64,000 nucleotides of DNA from Ligustrum vulgare (GCA_963555705.1 OY743169.1:10044014-10108013), one strand, 5' to 3'. Counted from the first letter of the stretch, positions 1 to 12,486 are shown. Made by a program: numbers and translations. Notes: generated from the sequence alone by a model not told the origin.

Positions 1-717
1 TTTTGACGCGTGCTCGAAGTGCGCAAAAGGTATCTCGCAATCGTTTACTAGCTATATTCCGAAATACCATATCTACTTCACTATCTGTATGACCCGGCCA
101 TTTGAATTTCTCCTAAAGCAATTTAAAAAATTGATGCAATATTTCATATTACTTGTAGGTAATAATAAGTAAATATAAAAATTTCAAGCGAAAAAGTATA
201 TTGAAATTACCGCAAATGCTCTGAACATATTCTCGTGCAAGTCATCAGGAACATCTCCGTAACTAGTATAACGACCATGCGTGAATCCTTTCACAATGCA
301 CATTACTTCTCTCGTGGCCGAAATACTATCGAAACTAAAATTAAACCAAGTTGAAACATAAAAACATATTTTATTATTAATAGAAGAGGTAAGTAGAAAT
401 TGAGTAAAATAATTTTGAAGATACCTCTCTCATGTTTCAAGAACAATAGTTTCACGCCGCCCAGGTGAATTAGGGATAGGAGTACCCTGATTAGGACCTC
501 GCCGCCTAACTCTCCTACCATTTTCTTCCCTTGGAGATGATTCCTCCTCAATAGCATCGTTGATATTGCTTAGCCCAATCTCTTCCTCTTCACTATTTAG
601 TCCATCACTTAAATGTGTCTCATCTCTGTTGATTGTCTCATCTCTACTTGCAGGGGAGGACCTTGCTCTAGTTCTTGAGGTGCTGCCACGTCCTCGTGTT
701 GGTCGATAATCACTCAT
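1..717 (-). pseudogene. Second CACTA protein (Ptta/En/Spm, transposase_24-like), partial with an in-frame stop
   Basis: Three exons read on the minus strand: 425-717 (start MSDYRPTRGRGS, then a Ser/Arg- and acidic-rich stretch ending in a basic RRVRRRGPN motif), 211-334 (conserved-looking ATREVMCIVKGFTHGRYTSY) and 1-112 (EKFKWPGHTDSEVDMVF). Splice sites are GT/AG and phases agree (2+1, then 0). The phase-consistent frame contains one TGA at 430-432, five nucleotides before the exon 1 donor. CGA to TGA is a plausible origin but that is inference. The gene continues beyond the left edge. In CACTA elements this protein normally binds subterminal repeats and assists the transposase. Confidence 0.7.
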
Positions 718-1558
718 GACGAATCATGATTATCTACAAAAAAGAAGAAGAAAGAAATAAAAACATGGCGAATGTTATCATCATAATTTCTAAGTACTAT
801 TGAAAATAATATGAAAATAAATTACACACCATGACGAATTTGGTGCCCTTTACAGAAACTTTTCTCATTCAAGTTCATAATTTCTATGTGACGTGTTCAA
901 ACATTAAATTAATTTTGATATCTGTTAAAGTTCTTACAATTCATGTTAAATCAAATAATGAGTTGCAAACCATGGAAATATAAAGGAGATATTGTGTTCT
1001 CACAGTATGTGGACTTCATCAAAAAGCCACATCGTAAAGTTCATTTCTAGTAAAATAATGCTTCTTGAATCTGTTTGCAATTTGTACTACAATCAACAAT
1101 TTATATATAGGTGATATCCAAAACCTCCATCTCAATACCAAATTATATAAAAAAAATAAATAAAGTAAGAATAGAATAATTACCATTGGTGAATGCACAA
1201 GTCAAGCCAAGTCAACCACAAAAGCGAGAGTAGCAGTGAACAATTCGAGCAAAAAAATATTCCAGCTTTTTAACTCTACGATCAAATGACGCAATAAATG
1301 AAGAAAGGAATTAATAGAAATGAAACATCCTTCCTTCTATTGATAATCAATATTTTGAATAACTGATGGAGATAAATAAAGGGTGGCATTCAAAACGTTT
1401 ACATCTTACCCCAATAAAAGAATGAATGTTCATTGGTTTACTAGGTTAATTTAGTTACAATTGTAGTTCGAAACTTTTCTTCTTTGCTACCTGGCAAAGG
1501 GGAAGGCAAAGCCCATTTACAAGGAATTAAAGTGTAAAGTTGGTAATATAATGGCAAA
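718..1558. other. AT-rich spacer between CACTA gene 2 and captured fragments
   Basis: No convincing gene, RNA or repeat structure. It would contain the promoter side of the second CACTA gene and the unidentified left boundary of the captured block. Confidence 0.4.
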
Positions 1559-1559
1559 G

Positions 1560-1905
1560 TTGGTTCTGAATGTAAACTCTCCGACAAGTTCCTCAGTAAA
1601 GGTTTGTGATTGTTACTTCTTCAAAAATCATTTGAGTGATTAAGTGTCAGTGGTTGGTAATGACATCATTTGGTTTACTCTGGACAGTAGCAAATTCTGA
1701 GATAGTGAACAATATCATGGAATGGGCAGACTTCAAGGAGAAAAAAGACCTTAAGAAAACTGACGAAACAAAAAACAAGAGAATAACTGGGCTTACAAAA
1801 CTAGCTGATGCTAATGCTGCTGGAGGCAAAAACTCTGAGAGATGTACCCTGATTTTGACAGAAGGAGACTCAGCAGCCACTCTTGCAATAAGTGTACTCA
1901 AGGGT
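1560..1905 (+). pseudogene. DNA topoisomerase II gene fragment captured in the CACTA element
   Basis: Two exons on the strand opposite to the transposon genes. Exon A (about 1560-1601) encodes GSECKLSDKFLSK; after a GT...AG intron (1602-1687), exon B (from 1688, phase kept) encodes VANSEIVNNIMEWADFK, a Lys-rich linker and KNSERCTLILTEGDSAATLA. The EGDSA motif is the signature of the TOPRIM domain of eukaryotic type II topoisomerase. Only about 85 residues of a protein normally near 1500 residues are present, and the frame leaves the family soon after EGDSA. Retention of an intron means capture happened at DNA level. It is unlikely to make a working protein. Confidence 0.75.
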
Positions 1906-2504
1906 TTTGACTCACTAAAGATGTTTATCTTCGACAGTTATTTTAAGTGCTTTGTATCTTGTTATTCCACTGCTCTTGTGAGCTTTCTCATTTGAGATTT
2001 TGGTCCTAATTCTTCAGTTTATATGTTAGAAGGTGAATAATTATTTAAAGAATAGTCTAACCTGTTTTATGTTGCTTAATATTTCTACTAACTGCTTTGG
2101 GTTTTCACTTCTAACCACCTTTATCTTTTGTTACTTATGCATGATTCTATTATGTTTGGATTTTAATTACAGTGGATTATTGGTAAATTGAACTTCATGT
2201 TTCTATTATGTCTCCATTTTTATCAAGTGCCTTCAATTTGTAATGAGTATTTGATAAGCTAGATTAGTATAATAAAATGCTTATGAGGATGCTTGAAATA
2301 TGGTTTTCCTGGGCTTGATTCTGAGTGAACAAAGAAATCATCATGTTTTATATTTATGGTTTTTATTTTGATTGTGGCACCAAGTAAGATTTTATCTTAC
2401 ATGTGCAATTTCCTTAAAGCTCTTTCCTGTTAAAAACACAAACAAAAAGGAACTTGCTTCAAACCAAAAAAAAAAAAAAAAAAAGGGAAGAAAAACTTAT
2501 TGCA

Positions 2505-2645
2505 TCAAAATTCAACCGAGTTTGTGTTTTCTGTGGGAGTAATTCTGGGAAGAGAGACTGCTATAAAGAGGCAGCAATTGAGCTGGGGAAGAATTGGTGG
2601 CAAGAATGCTGGACCTAGTTTATGGTTAACTCAAAAGAAGATAAT
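2505..2645 (+). pseudogene. LOG-type cytokinin riboside 5'-monophosphate phosphoribohydrolase fragment
   Basis: The frame starting near 2508 reads [19 protein letters not shown] and then EAAIELGK, closely resembling the N-terminal nucleotide-binding start of plant LOG proteins (consensus type [17 protein letters not shown]). After GK the similarity continues only in another frame ([16 protein letters not shown]), so a frameshift breaks it, and the glycine-rich motif that follows in LOG proteins is absent. LOG enzymes release active cytokinin bases from nucleotides; this piece lacks the catalytic region. It lies on the same strand as the topoisomerase fragment. Confidence 0.6.
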
Positions 2646-2649
2646 GGTA

Positions 2650-4848
2650 CTTGAGGCTTCTCAACCTCTAAATATCCTCAAGCATATGAAGTCCTTGGAC
2701 TTGACTCAAATATTTAAATTAATTATGCACATCAGTATATCTTTTCTTTCAATTTCAAAAGATTGCTGCATGAACAGTTGGGATGACAAGTGAACATATT
2801 CCAAGTTATCAGCAAAAGAAGAAATGCTGAAATGGAGCTCATCTCAGTTTTTTTTTTTGCATCAGTATGATGATAATGTAATTGGAAGATAGGAATTCAG
2901 AAACAATATTATCAAACCAATCATATTCATGTCCTGCCACTCAAATTTATATAATTGCTTCTTCTTTTTAGGTAACCAACAATTCATCCCCACTTTCCAT
3001 CACATTCATGTCATGCCACTCAAACTTCAGTCAGATTGTAAAGCTTCCCCCATTTCTATTCAACTTGAGGAATCAAGAATACAAAATAACAATAGTAAAT
3101 AGTTCAAAAGTTTGCACAGACCCATTCTTTTTCTACATGTTATAAGTTTTTAATGAGAAGACAAACATATATAAATGTGAAGAAACAGTATCCAAGATAA
3201 GTGATTATTTCGATTCCATCGTACAACTTTCTCCTTTTTTTTTTTGTCAACGTAAATTAAACTGCCAAACAAAGGAATTAAATCAAATAACCCAAAGGAA
3301 ACAAGGGAAAATCTATCTCTTAACAAGTCTAAGATGAATTTGTGTACAAGAAGAGCTGATGTGGAACTGACCTGATCTGAAGACACGAGTTTTTCTTACG
3401 ATTCCTTGGCCGGAGTATTTATTAATAGAATGAAGACAGAAGATTTATAGAATGAAAGCCCTGATCTTAGCTGCTAATTAAAATGTGTATTTAGAATTAA
3501 GAGCAAAATCATTTTGGAAAATACATATGAAGCTGAATCACATTGTAAAATTTACAAAAAACCAGCAAACCCTTACCAAAATCACACCAAATGAATGGAA
3601 ATCACACCAAATGAATGGGCAAGAGGGTAAGTTGCAAAGCCTCCATGGCGGTTGTGTGAGAAATCGAAGACACGACTCTGAATTCCGAGTGAACCATGCG
3701 TGATTGAGAGGTATGGAGAGAGACAACAGGGAGAACGGTTTTAAGAGAGAGATGGCCGTGTATTATTATTGGGACAAATTATTTGAGCTTACCGCCATTT
3801 TATTCGAGATAGCGCCAATTCCACTAAGTCCAGTAAGTCCATGGTAGGAAAAATGTTCAAGAAATTTTATTTTTCATGGAAATTCTTTACGAAAATATAT
3901 TTACGAATGTCTTTGATTGTTTTAATTTTTTAATTTAAAAGTGGAGAATTTTTTAAATTTTGTTATTTGGTTGGCATTAATCTTCGTGTCAAATAGAGTC
4001 TAATTTTGCTATTTTAATCGAAACAAAAATTCATATAATTGTATTTCATAATAAAAAAATTTATTTTTCAAAAATATTGTTACCAAAAATGATCAAACGA
4101 AATAAAGTTTCTAACATAGAATTGAAAATATTTTACCGAGACAATATTCGCCCATAGCAAAAGGACTGCAAAGTAGTCCTACGAATTCAATCAGGATTCA
4201 ATCCGGATTGAATGAGGATTGTTCCTCATTGAATGAGGATTCAATGTCATTGAATCTTCATTCAATAACTAGCTCAATTTTCATTGAATATTCGCTAATA
4301 CTAATTTATAAATATATTTTTAATCTTTCCTTATAATGTAATCATGTAGATTTATAAGTTATTCTTTAAACTTTTAATTCATTTCGAATATTATTTATTT
4401 TTATTTTGAAATTTATATTCTTTGACAAAAATAATCCAAAAGCCAATTGTAATTTCTTAATTAAAACCTTTTTTTATTACTTAATTTCTTAATTAAAGTT
4501 GACTACACGACAATATCATATTTTTATTTTAAATAATCCTCTCCATTTTGAATTTTTTTTCTTTTTTTCATTCTCTTTTATTTATTCAATTCTCTGATTA
4601 TTTCTATTTAATGCAGAAGTTTTCATGCGAGTCAAACATGTTAAATGACACAAGTCAAAGTCATAGATGAGATAGCTACGCATATGTGTGCATTTTTTTT
4701 TTTTTTTTGTATAATTCGCAAACTGTACTTATTTGGTTTCATTTTACTAATATTTCTCCCAACCATAATCTGAAAATTAGTGGAATGTATGAAATGTACC
4801 TTTGACGTACGATTATCTGTATTCACTACAATTTAGCAATCCCCTCCA
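2650..4848. other. Non-coding CACTA interior
   Basis: AT-rich, with homopolymer A/T runs and no recognisable protein. It includes a doubled 18-19-bp unit (aaatcacaccaaatgaatgg) near 3580-3618 and the palindrome at 4196-4230. Sequence around 3850-4130 loosely resembles 57660-57910 and may be an old dispersed repeat. Confidence 0.4.
4196..4230. repeat. Nested palindrome / hairpin
   Basis: 4196-4213 is a perfect 18-bp palindrome (ATTCAATCCGGATTGAAT). It overlaps an 8-bp stem AATGAGGA / TCCTCATT with loop TTGT (4211-4230). Further GAATGAGGATTCAAT-like copies follow to 4270. It could be the end of a small inverted-repeat element. Confidence 0.5.
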
Positions 4849-7800
4849 TCAATAGTCGTCCTATAGACAAGAAAATATTTCTCTTTAAAAATAATGAACA
4901 ATAGACAGTATGAATCGTGACTAATTAACATTAATCTAATAAAAAAACCCCATGAATTTATAGCACATACCTCCTCTTCTACATTCTCTGTGTTGGTGTT
5001 TTCTTCATATTCATGTGTGTCACTGTCTCCCTCTCTGTCTTGTGCTAACTCTTCAATATCAACCGTGCCGTCAGTTGTAACTTCATCACTATCTACTTCT
5101 TCGACATAGACATCATTATGTACCAATGGTTGCACATCTAGCTCCAAACCATCAGAAACGGGTGGCAAAGCATACGGTGATCGATCGTCTTGAAATGCAA
5201 GTTCTACCCAGAAATTGATCTCTTGATCTCTTGATGTGACTCCTTCCACTTGGGTGAGATGTCTAGCTTTGGTCTTCACAACTGCCCACCAATCTTGTCT
5301 ATCTCTACGCGTTGAAGCAACACTAGTATAGTATACTTGTTGAGCTTGTTGGGCTAGTACGAAGCAATCAGGTGAAGCTAATGTTCTTCTATGGTTGACC
5401 TCCACAAGGTTGAATTGCTGATCCACATGAACTCCGTGTTCGTTGTCAAACCAATCACATTTGAATAATGTAATCGTATTTCCCGACCCAAAATATACCA
5501 ACTCAACAATCTCGGTCAACATGCCGTAATAATCACGATCTAGCTCATTGTAACAACTTCCTAAAACACAAACACCGTTATTCATTGTCTTCTTGTATTG
5601 ACCATACTCTGAAGTGTGAAATTTAAAACCATTCACAAAATAACCATTGTAGCACGTCACCCGACGACATGGTCCCTGGGCCAATTGCTTGATGCGGGGA
5701 TCAACTTTATCATCATACAAGACCTAAAAAAAATTTCTCAGTCATTGTGTAGGAACTAAATTTGAGGTACAAAACGTAAATGAATTGTTCTTACATTATT
5801 TCTTAGCCACTCTCCAAAGTATTCATCACGCATACGATCTAGTTGTGCATCAGATGATCGGGGATAATTTATTCTCATTTGCCTCTCAAACTCCCTGCAA
5901 GCCAAAAAATAAAATATATGTCAATCAAACTGATAGACCGTACAAATATTTATATAGTAAACTTATTATTACTTACGTAACGAATGTGGTGACTTCTTCA
6001 CAATTAAGTAGCACATATCTTGAAGCAGCTCGATATTCCTCGTCAGTTAGTTCTCTAGAATTTCCACTTTGCTTTCCCAGAGGTCGACCAGGGTATGTGA
6101 AGATTGACAATCGTCCCAATGGATCATTTAACCCTCCGTCATCATTCCTTGGAGGATGATTCAATCTGGTTTGGACGTCATCCTCAAAATATAATGAGCA
6201 AAATGTCGATGTTTCTTCTACCAAATATGCCTCTACTATAGATCCTTCTACAGAGGCACGATTTTTCACTTTCCTCTTCAAATGATTAAGGAACCTGAAA
6301 CATGTGATATTAAATTGATTAAACTAGAAAGGTTATTTCTTCTATTATTACACATTTAATAACTAAAATAAAACGTGCAAAACTAAATTACCTTTCAAAA
6401 GGATACATCCAGCGATACTGTACCGGACCACCCACTCTTGCTTCATATGGCAAATGAATTGGCAAATGCTCCATTGAATCAAAAAATGAAGGTGGAAATA
6501 TCTTCTCAAGTTTGCATATTATTACAACGATATTTTTTTCCAAATACTTCATGTCTTCAACCTTCACAATAGTAGAGCACAGATCCTTAAAAAAATTACT
6601 AAGCTCCGTTAATGCTTCCCAAATTGGTTTTGGCAATACATCTTTAAATGCTATTGGTATGAGCCTCTGCATAAAAATATGACAGTCATGGCTCTTCATC
6701 CCATAAAAATCAGAAGTACCCTTAACGCATCGTGCAATGTTAGAAGCATATCCATCTGGCATTCTTAATGTCTTCATCCAATTACAAACCACCAACTTCT
6801 GCTCCTTTGTCAAACTGTAAGAAGCTTTTGGCTTATAAAATTTCCCCCTGTTCTCCATAATGTGAAGCTTTGGACGGTTGCAATAAAGCTCTAAATCCTT
6901 CCTGGCGTTAAAGTTGTCTTTGGTTTTATCTTTCACATCCATAACTGTGTTGAATATATTTTCGAATACATTCTTCTCGATATGCATGACGTCTAAATTG
7001 TGTCTTATAAGATTGGTATGCCAATAAGGCAAATCCCAGAAAATACTTCTCCTTATCCAATTATGCCTACTTCCAAATCCTTCAATTGCTGATCTCCTAA
7101 AGGTTCTACCACTTATGAAGGAAGGAAGGCTGTCAACAACCCCACGCAAATATTCACCTGCAGTTGGAGGAATCAGTGCATGAACATCCTTCTCCATTCT
7201 TCTTTTAAAGAACTTATCTCGTTGTCTTCTAAAAGGATGGTTGTGAGGTAGGAATCGACGATGACAATCAAAAAAGCAACACTTTCGCCCATTCTTCAAT
7301 CTAAATGATTTTTGTTGATCCATACAGTACGGACAACACAAAGGACCGTGTGTACTCCACCCGGACAGCATGCCAAGTCCTGGGAAATCACTAATAGTCC
7401 ACATCAATGCAGCTTTCATTGTGAAGTTTTGCCTTCTGTGTATGTCATATGTTTCAACTCCATCATCCCACAACATTTTCAGTTCGTCTATTAGTGGACG
7501 TAAGTAAACATCGATATCTTTCCCAGGACTTTTAGGTCCAGGGATAACCATAGTCAAGAATAAGTTATCTCGTCGCATGCACAAACCAGGTGGCAAATTG
7601 TACACTGTAGTAATAACTGGCCAACACGAGTAATGTGTACTTGTCATGTTAAATGGGTTGAAGCCATCTGTGCAAAGACCGAGACGTACATTACGTGGCT
7701 CATAAAAAAACTCGGGGTAGGTTCTATCAAAATGCTTCCATGCCTCACCATGTACTGGATGTGACATTCCCTCGTGTGTAAAGGCATTGTTTGCATGCCA

Positions 7801-8658
7801 AATCATGTGTTCTGCTATGCGTCTTGACATGTACAACCTTTGAAGTCTAGGAGTTAGAGGCAGATACCGCAAAACTTTATGAGCAACCCGGCGCCCAGAT
7901 CTTGAGATTGCATCTTTAAACCGCGGGCTATTGCAGTTCGTGCATTGAACCAAGTTCTCAGTTTCTTTGTAATACAACATGCAATCGTTGATACATGCAT
8001 CAATTTTGACAACACCAAGACCAAGACTCGATAGCATCTTCTTTGTCTTGTAAAAGGTACTTTCTAGCAGGTTATTTTTCGGTAACATGTCCGTCACGAT
8101 GGACATTAGACGATCATAACATGCTGTGGGCATATTATATTCAGATTTGCAGTTCAAAAGTTGTGACATTTCAGATAATTTAGGATGCTTTACACAACCC
8201 GGCCACAAAGGTTTATCGACTTCTTGTAAAAGTGTAAAAAAGTTTGCAGCTTTCGAATTAGGTATATGTTCCTCAGGCTCACTATTGCCAATATTGGAAG
8301 ACACATTGTACATCTGAGGGCCCATTGCATCCATCACCATGGTATGGAGGTTGTATTCCCCTACTCCCTGTGCCGTTGACGATTCACCATAATTTGAAGA
8401 ACTGGCATTAACATGTTCACCGTGTTCAGTCCATGTAGTATACCCACCAATAAATCCATATTTGTACAAATGAATTTTTATGTCATCCTGGTTAAATAAT
8501 CTTGTGTTGCCACATCTACTACATGGACACTTCATGGTGTTGCCAATATCTGGTTGGGAAAATGCATATTCAATAAATCTTTCAACCCCAGCAATAAATC
8601 TTTCAGAAAGAAACCCGTCAATTAAGCGTGCATACATCCAACTACGATCATCTTCCAT
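4849..8658 (-). CDS. CACTA transposase (tnp2 / DUF4218 / DUF4216), 5 exons
   Basis: TNP2-like transposase that cuts and moves the element. My model joins 6392-8658, 5977-6294, 5795-5894, 4971-5723 and 4849-4860; all junctions are GT/AG and the total is 3450 nt, exactly 1150 codons including TGA. The ATG at 8658 (MEDDRSWMY) was chosen over one 19 codons upstream because the transposase-associated domain begins there (residues about 4-76, with the KCPCSRCGN cysteine cluster). The tnp2 domain covers about 250-470, DUF4218 starts near 650 (KSHDCHIFMQR) and DUF4216 lies near 970-1034, followed by an acidic tail. No frameshift or stop interrupts the frame, so this copy could still be functional. 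The short last exon is the least certain part. Confidence 0.85.
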
Positions 8659-8715
8659 ACTGGACAATGTCAAATGATATATAAAGTTGATTATATTTAA
8701 CAATAAAAAGATCAC

Positions 8716-9439
8716 TTCATTACACTACTTTTGAAACTTATGTGTCATACTAATATTAAAAATAATATGTATACAATTAATTTAATTTAGCATTTTTCAT
8801 CTTAAAAAATCTCTTCTTCCTATACAAAATACATAACAATTTACTAATAAAATTGAACAAATTAGTAATTAGTAAGACTACAATAACAATTAGCATATGC
8901 ATTTATTAATTTTTTTCTTAAAGGGCAATTAGTTTATGTATTATATCTACCTAAAATACATAACAATTACTAATAAAAATGGACAAAGTAACAACAGAAA
9001 ATCAACATATACTAATCTAATATATACATATAGTATATTATCCCTAATTTAGTATACATATTATAATAATAAATGTAATATATTAATATTATTAATGTAC
9101 ACAAGTATATAAACTAATTAGAAAACAAATAAACATACTAACTGTAATACACATACAATAAATCTATTATATATAATTTAACATATTCAAGTTTTGAAAT
9201 ATTTCATAATCCATTAGCTTGCAAAACTAATTTTAACTATAAAATTGGATGAAATACAAGAGAGAAAGAAAAAAAAAAAGAGTTACATACCTTAATAAAA
9301 ATTGGACTATCCTCAATTTCAAAAATGTCCTTCAAATCTACTGAAATAGTTTGAGATAGTTTGAGATTTGTAGAGTAAATGAGAGAAGAAGAAAATAATT
9401 GGAGAAAGAATGGCGCAGTCGGAGCTAATTCCTAACTAT
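8716..9439. other. AT-rich 5' leader region of the CACTA transposase
   Basis: No coding potential. It lies between the transposase start and the subterminal repeat array, so it should contain the promoter and any 5' untranslated intron of the transposase. No promoter element can be assigned confidently. Confidence 0.35.
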
Positions 9440-9836
9440 AAGAGAATTTGCGACGGTTCCGACGGAAAGTAGCTTTCCGTCGAAACTTTCCGAATGAAAT
9501 TTAACATTTCGTCGAAAATTTCCGACGGAAAGTAGAAGGCCGTCGGAAATTTCCGACGGCGTTAAACTTTCCGTCGAAAATTTCCGACAGAAAGTATAAG
9601 GCCGTCGGAAATTTCCGACGAAAAGTTAAATTTCCGTCGGAACTTTCCGACGGCGTTAAACTTTCCGTTGGAAATTTCCGACCGGTATTATACTTTCCGT
9701 CGTACATTTTCGACGGTACAACAAGTTCCGTCGGAATTTACCGACGGGTATTATTCCGTTGGAAATTTCCGACGGGGTTTTGTTTCGTCGGAAATTTCCG
9801 ACGGCACCGGCTTCCGTCGGATAGTTGGCTGTCGGT
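9440..9836. repeat. CACTA subterminal repeat array
   Basis: About 400 bp built from many direct and inverted copies of a short palindromic motif of the type CCGTCGGAAATTTCCGACGG, separated by 10-20 bp. Such arrays next to the TIR are known in CACTA elements as binding sites for the second element-encoded protein. The CG-rich motif contrasts with the AT-rich surroundings. Translations through this array are repetitive and not real proteins. Confidence 0.8.
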
Positions 9837-9837
9837 G

Positions 9838-9858
9838 AAGGATCATTTTCTTGTAGTG
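9838..9858 (-). repeat. CACTA terminal inverted repeat (transposase-side end)
   Basis: Minus-strand reading starts CACTACAAGAAAATGATCC, the family-typical 13-bp CACTA core plus a few bases. It marks the 5' end of the element relative to the transposase. Confidence 0.85.
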
Positions 9859-9861
9859 TCA

Positions 9862-11058
9862 ATACACTCATAACCATTTTATAAATTACAATACATATAA
9901 ATGCTCTTATTTAACAAACACAGTCTAAATAATTAAACGGTGAATAAGAAATGTAACTCGCATAGATTTCCAACATAAGACAAGTCATATAATTTCGCAA
10001 TATATCAAAATTTTAACAATATTATACATTAACACATATATACGTACATAGATTTTCATATTATTTCATGCAATTATCCATTCCAACAATTGATGCTATC
10101 AAAATTCGAATGTTGCCCAACATGAGAAAGTCATGGTCCGAGGATGAGGATGACCACGAACTAGCACTCCCTTCCCTAGGGTTATATGACCTTAGTGGGA
10201 TTTCTGACGAGTCCCCAATTATTCGAATTCAAAACCTCTCATTTAAGAGAGATTTAAGTTGAAAATGGGCACCAATAGGGCATGTTCAGTTCAAATCGCT
10301 GGAGACACGTCACAAATCCCGCTAGGGCCTAACACTTAGGGATAATACGTAAACTAATGAGGAAAATACGTAAATTAATAGCGAACAGAATAGCTCATGA
10401 GTCATAGATTATGAGGACAAGATGAGAGAAAGTCCGTCATTGTTACAACCTGCATATAAAATGTTGACAACATATTCATTACTATAATGAAACTCACATT
10501 GGTTTGATCGGATAATTAAGCTCTCTACCTAAAGTTTGTTTCTCTCAACAGAACAGACAAACTAAGTGAGTTCAATTGGATAAACTTGTAAGCCCTCTTG
10601 CCGTGCTCTACAAGAAAGGAGATGAAGCTTTAAAAATGGTGCTTCCGATAATTGGCAGAAATACTAATTAAATTGAAGCATAAACATAGAGCGATAGGGT
10701 TTCATGAGGACCATTTAACTCAGCAACCAGATGCCAAGAAATATATAATTAGATAGAGTGAGCAATTGTATAGAATGATGTTGCTGCTTTGTATATGAAA
10801 TGATCTCAAGTCACAAAAACCAGTGACGGATCCAGCCATTAGGTCCAGCTATATCGGTGACTTTGACCATGGATCGACGAACGTCAACGATCGAAATAGC
10901 GAGAATTTTTGTATTATTTAATTAAATAATATTAAAAATTAATGAATAAGTACAGAAAATAGAAAAACAATAAAAAATCGTAATGAAATATATGAATATA
11001 TAATCCAATACAAACCAAAATAGAAGCAAAATACATGATACTGATGTCATTTGTAATG

Positions 11059-11111
<53 letters not shown>

Positions 11112-12243
11112 CATATAATCCATTAGGTTGAAACTTTCGTTTCGATTGAAAAAAAGTTCCATAGTCTGTAAGTCAATAATTACGATTCACTAATCAACTC
11201 AAATATTCATCAAATTTCAATAAATAGACACAATTCAAAAATCAAATGAAATTCATCAAATCTCAACAATAAATTTTGAAATAACATTTCAAAACATAAA
11301 TACCGAGATCTTAAAATCTAAAATCAGGGAAATAACACTTCAAACTTTTCAAATAATACTAACACATCAAAACAATAGTAAAGTGAAGGGAAGTCAAACA
11401 TTACCTTATCCTTCAACTAAAATAAAAAGAACCCACTGTAACCAAAGATAAAAAATCTGAATTATTCCAAATACCCAAAAATCCCAAGCTTAATTTTTTA
11501 CATGAAGTTCACCATTTTTCTTAAATCATTATTTTATTTCCGAAATCAAGGAGCATAACCAACTCAAAAATCAACTGAAATTCAAGAAACCAATCAAATA
11601 GCTAAAATAATCTTAATTCCAAATTTCTAATTATATTCAACCAAAAGTCCAAAACAAAAGGAAAAACTTACGGTTGCACTGTTGCAGAGCAGGGCTTCGA
11701 CTGTGGACCTGCAATGGTGACGGCAGTGGATCCAGTTCCAGCCGGAGGAGAGGCCGGGGCCGGCGACTTGCGTGTGTCGTGCCCGTGTGCGAGCAGCGCC
11801 AGAGAAGAGAACGATGCGTTACTGCGTTTGTATGTATGTATCTGATTGGGTTTGGGTAATAATTTTGTTTGGATTTTGGGTTTAATTTATGGGCTTTGTA
11901 GTTGGTAGGTAAGTAAACACATTGGGCATTTGGCTTCTCTTCTGGTTTGGCTGCTGTTCTAAAAAAGAAAAAAAAAATGAGATCTGTAGATCGCCGGCCG
12001 GTGAGCTAGCTCGCCGCTAGTTACATCCGTCTCTGCACAAAACACTTTCCACTTGTGTGTTGGCGACATCATCATGCGCTGGGTTGGACCTAAGAATGTC
12101 ATGACCAAGTTCAAATGTTGAAAAGTCAAAGATGTCAAACTTATTTTTAAAAAAAATGAAAATAAGACAAAATTTGGACCAAGTCAAGCAGTGGCCATTT
12201 ATACATAATTATCCATTTTTTTTCTTTTCATTACACAATACAC
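9862..12243. other. Gene-poor intergenic DNA
   Basis: Mostly AT-rich with short frames only, none matching a family I recognise. It holds the AT microsatellite at 11060-11108 and a GC-rich patch near 11690-11830. At 11990-12022 there is an imperfect inverted run (gccggccggtgagctagctcgccg). Confidence 0.4.
11060..11108. repeat. (AT)n microsatellite
   Basis: About 24 uninterrupted AT units. Confidence 0.95.
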
Positions 12244-12262
12244 ACACAAACCCAATTACATA

Positions 12263-12486
12263 AGGTGTATCTCCAAGTGGCAAAGGGGATGGGTGGTAAG
12301 TGCTCAGCTCGACTGTGTACTTGGTTCGATTCTCCGCAAGGTGGAATTAGCCTTGTGGCAAGCGGGAGTTATTGAGATTTGCTCATGTTTACCATAAGTC
12401 CTTCCACCCTGGAGGCATAACCTGGATTTATCTTCCCGAACCAAGGGCCTTGGGCGTAGTCGGTTCGGGCCCTCAGGGTGTGAGCT
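12263..12486 (+). mobile_element. tRNA-derived SINE with 19-bp target site duplication
   Basis: The 224-bp body is bounded by perfect copies of ACACAAACCCAATTACATA at 12244-12262 and 12487-12505. Near the 5' end is a polymerase III B-box-like motif GGTTCGATTC (about 12323) with an A-box-like stretch upstream (tggcaaaggggatggg). The 3' half contains GGAGGCATAACCTG, also present in the SINE at 61846-62056, so both belong to one family or superfamily. There is no long terminal poly(A). Confidence 0.85.

Larger units (their letters stand above)
1..9858 (-). mobile_element. CACTA (En/Spm) DNA transposon, left end outside window
   Basis: The plus-strand sequence ending at 9858 reads, on the minus strand, CACTACAAGAAAATGATCC, the canonical CACTA terminal inverted repeat. 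The three following bases (tca, 9859-9861) would be one copy of the 3-bp target duplication. Inward lie subterminal repeats (about 9440-9840), the transposase gene (4849-8658) and the second element gene (1-717), all minus strand. No matching CACTACAAG terminus is found further left, so the other end is outside the window or decayed. Foreign plus-strand gene fragments lie between the two element genes. The element is therefore at least 9.9 kb. Confidence 0.85.

Noticed and set aside
4822..4832. CACTACAA at 4825 as a possible opposite CACTA terminus
   Set aside because: Only eight bases match, the next bases differ from the TIR, and the second CACTA gene continues far to the left.
8126..8317. 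Small plus-strand frames within 7312-8677
   Set aside because: Shadows of the minus-strand transposase exon.
9501..9877. Minus-strand frames of 68 and 73 codons with repeated KFRR/SDGN-like text
   Set aside because: They are translations of the CACTA subterminal repeats (CCGTCGGAAATTTCCGACGG units), not proteins.
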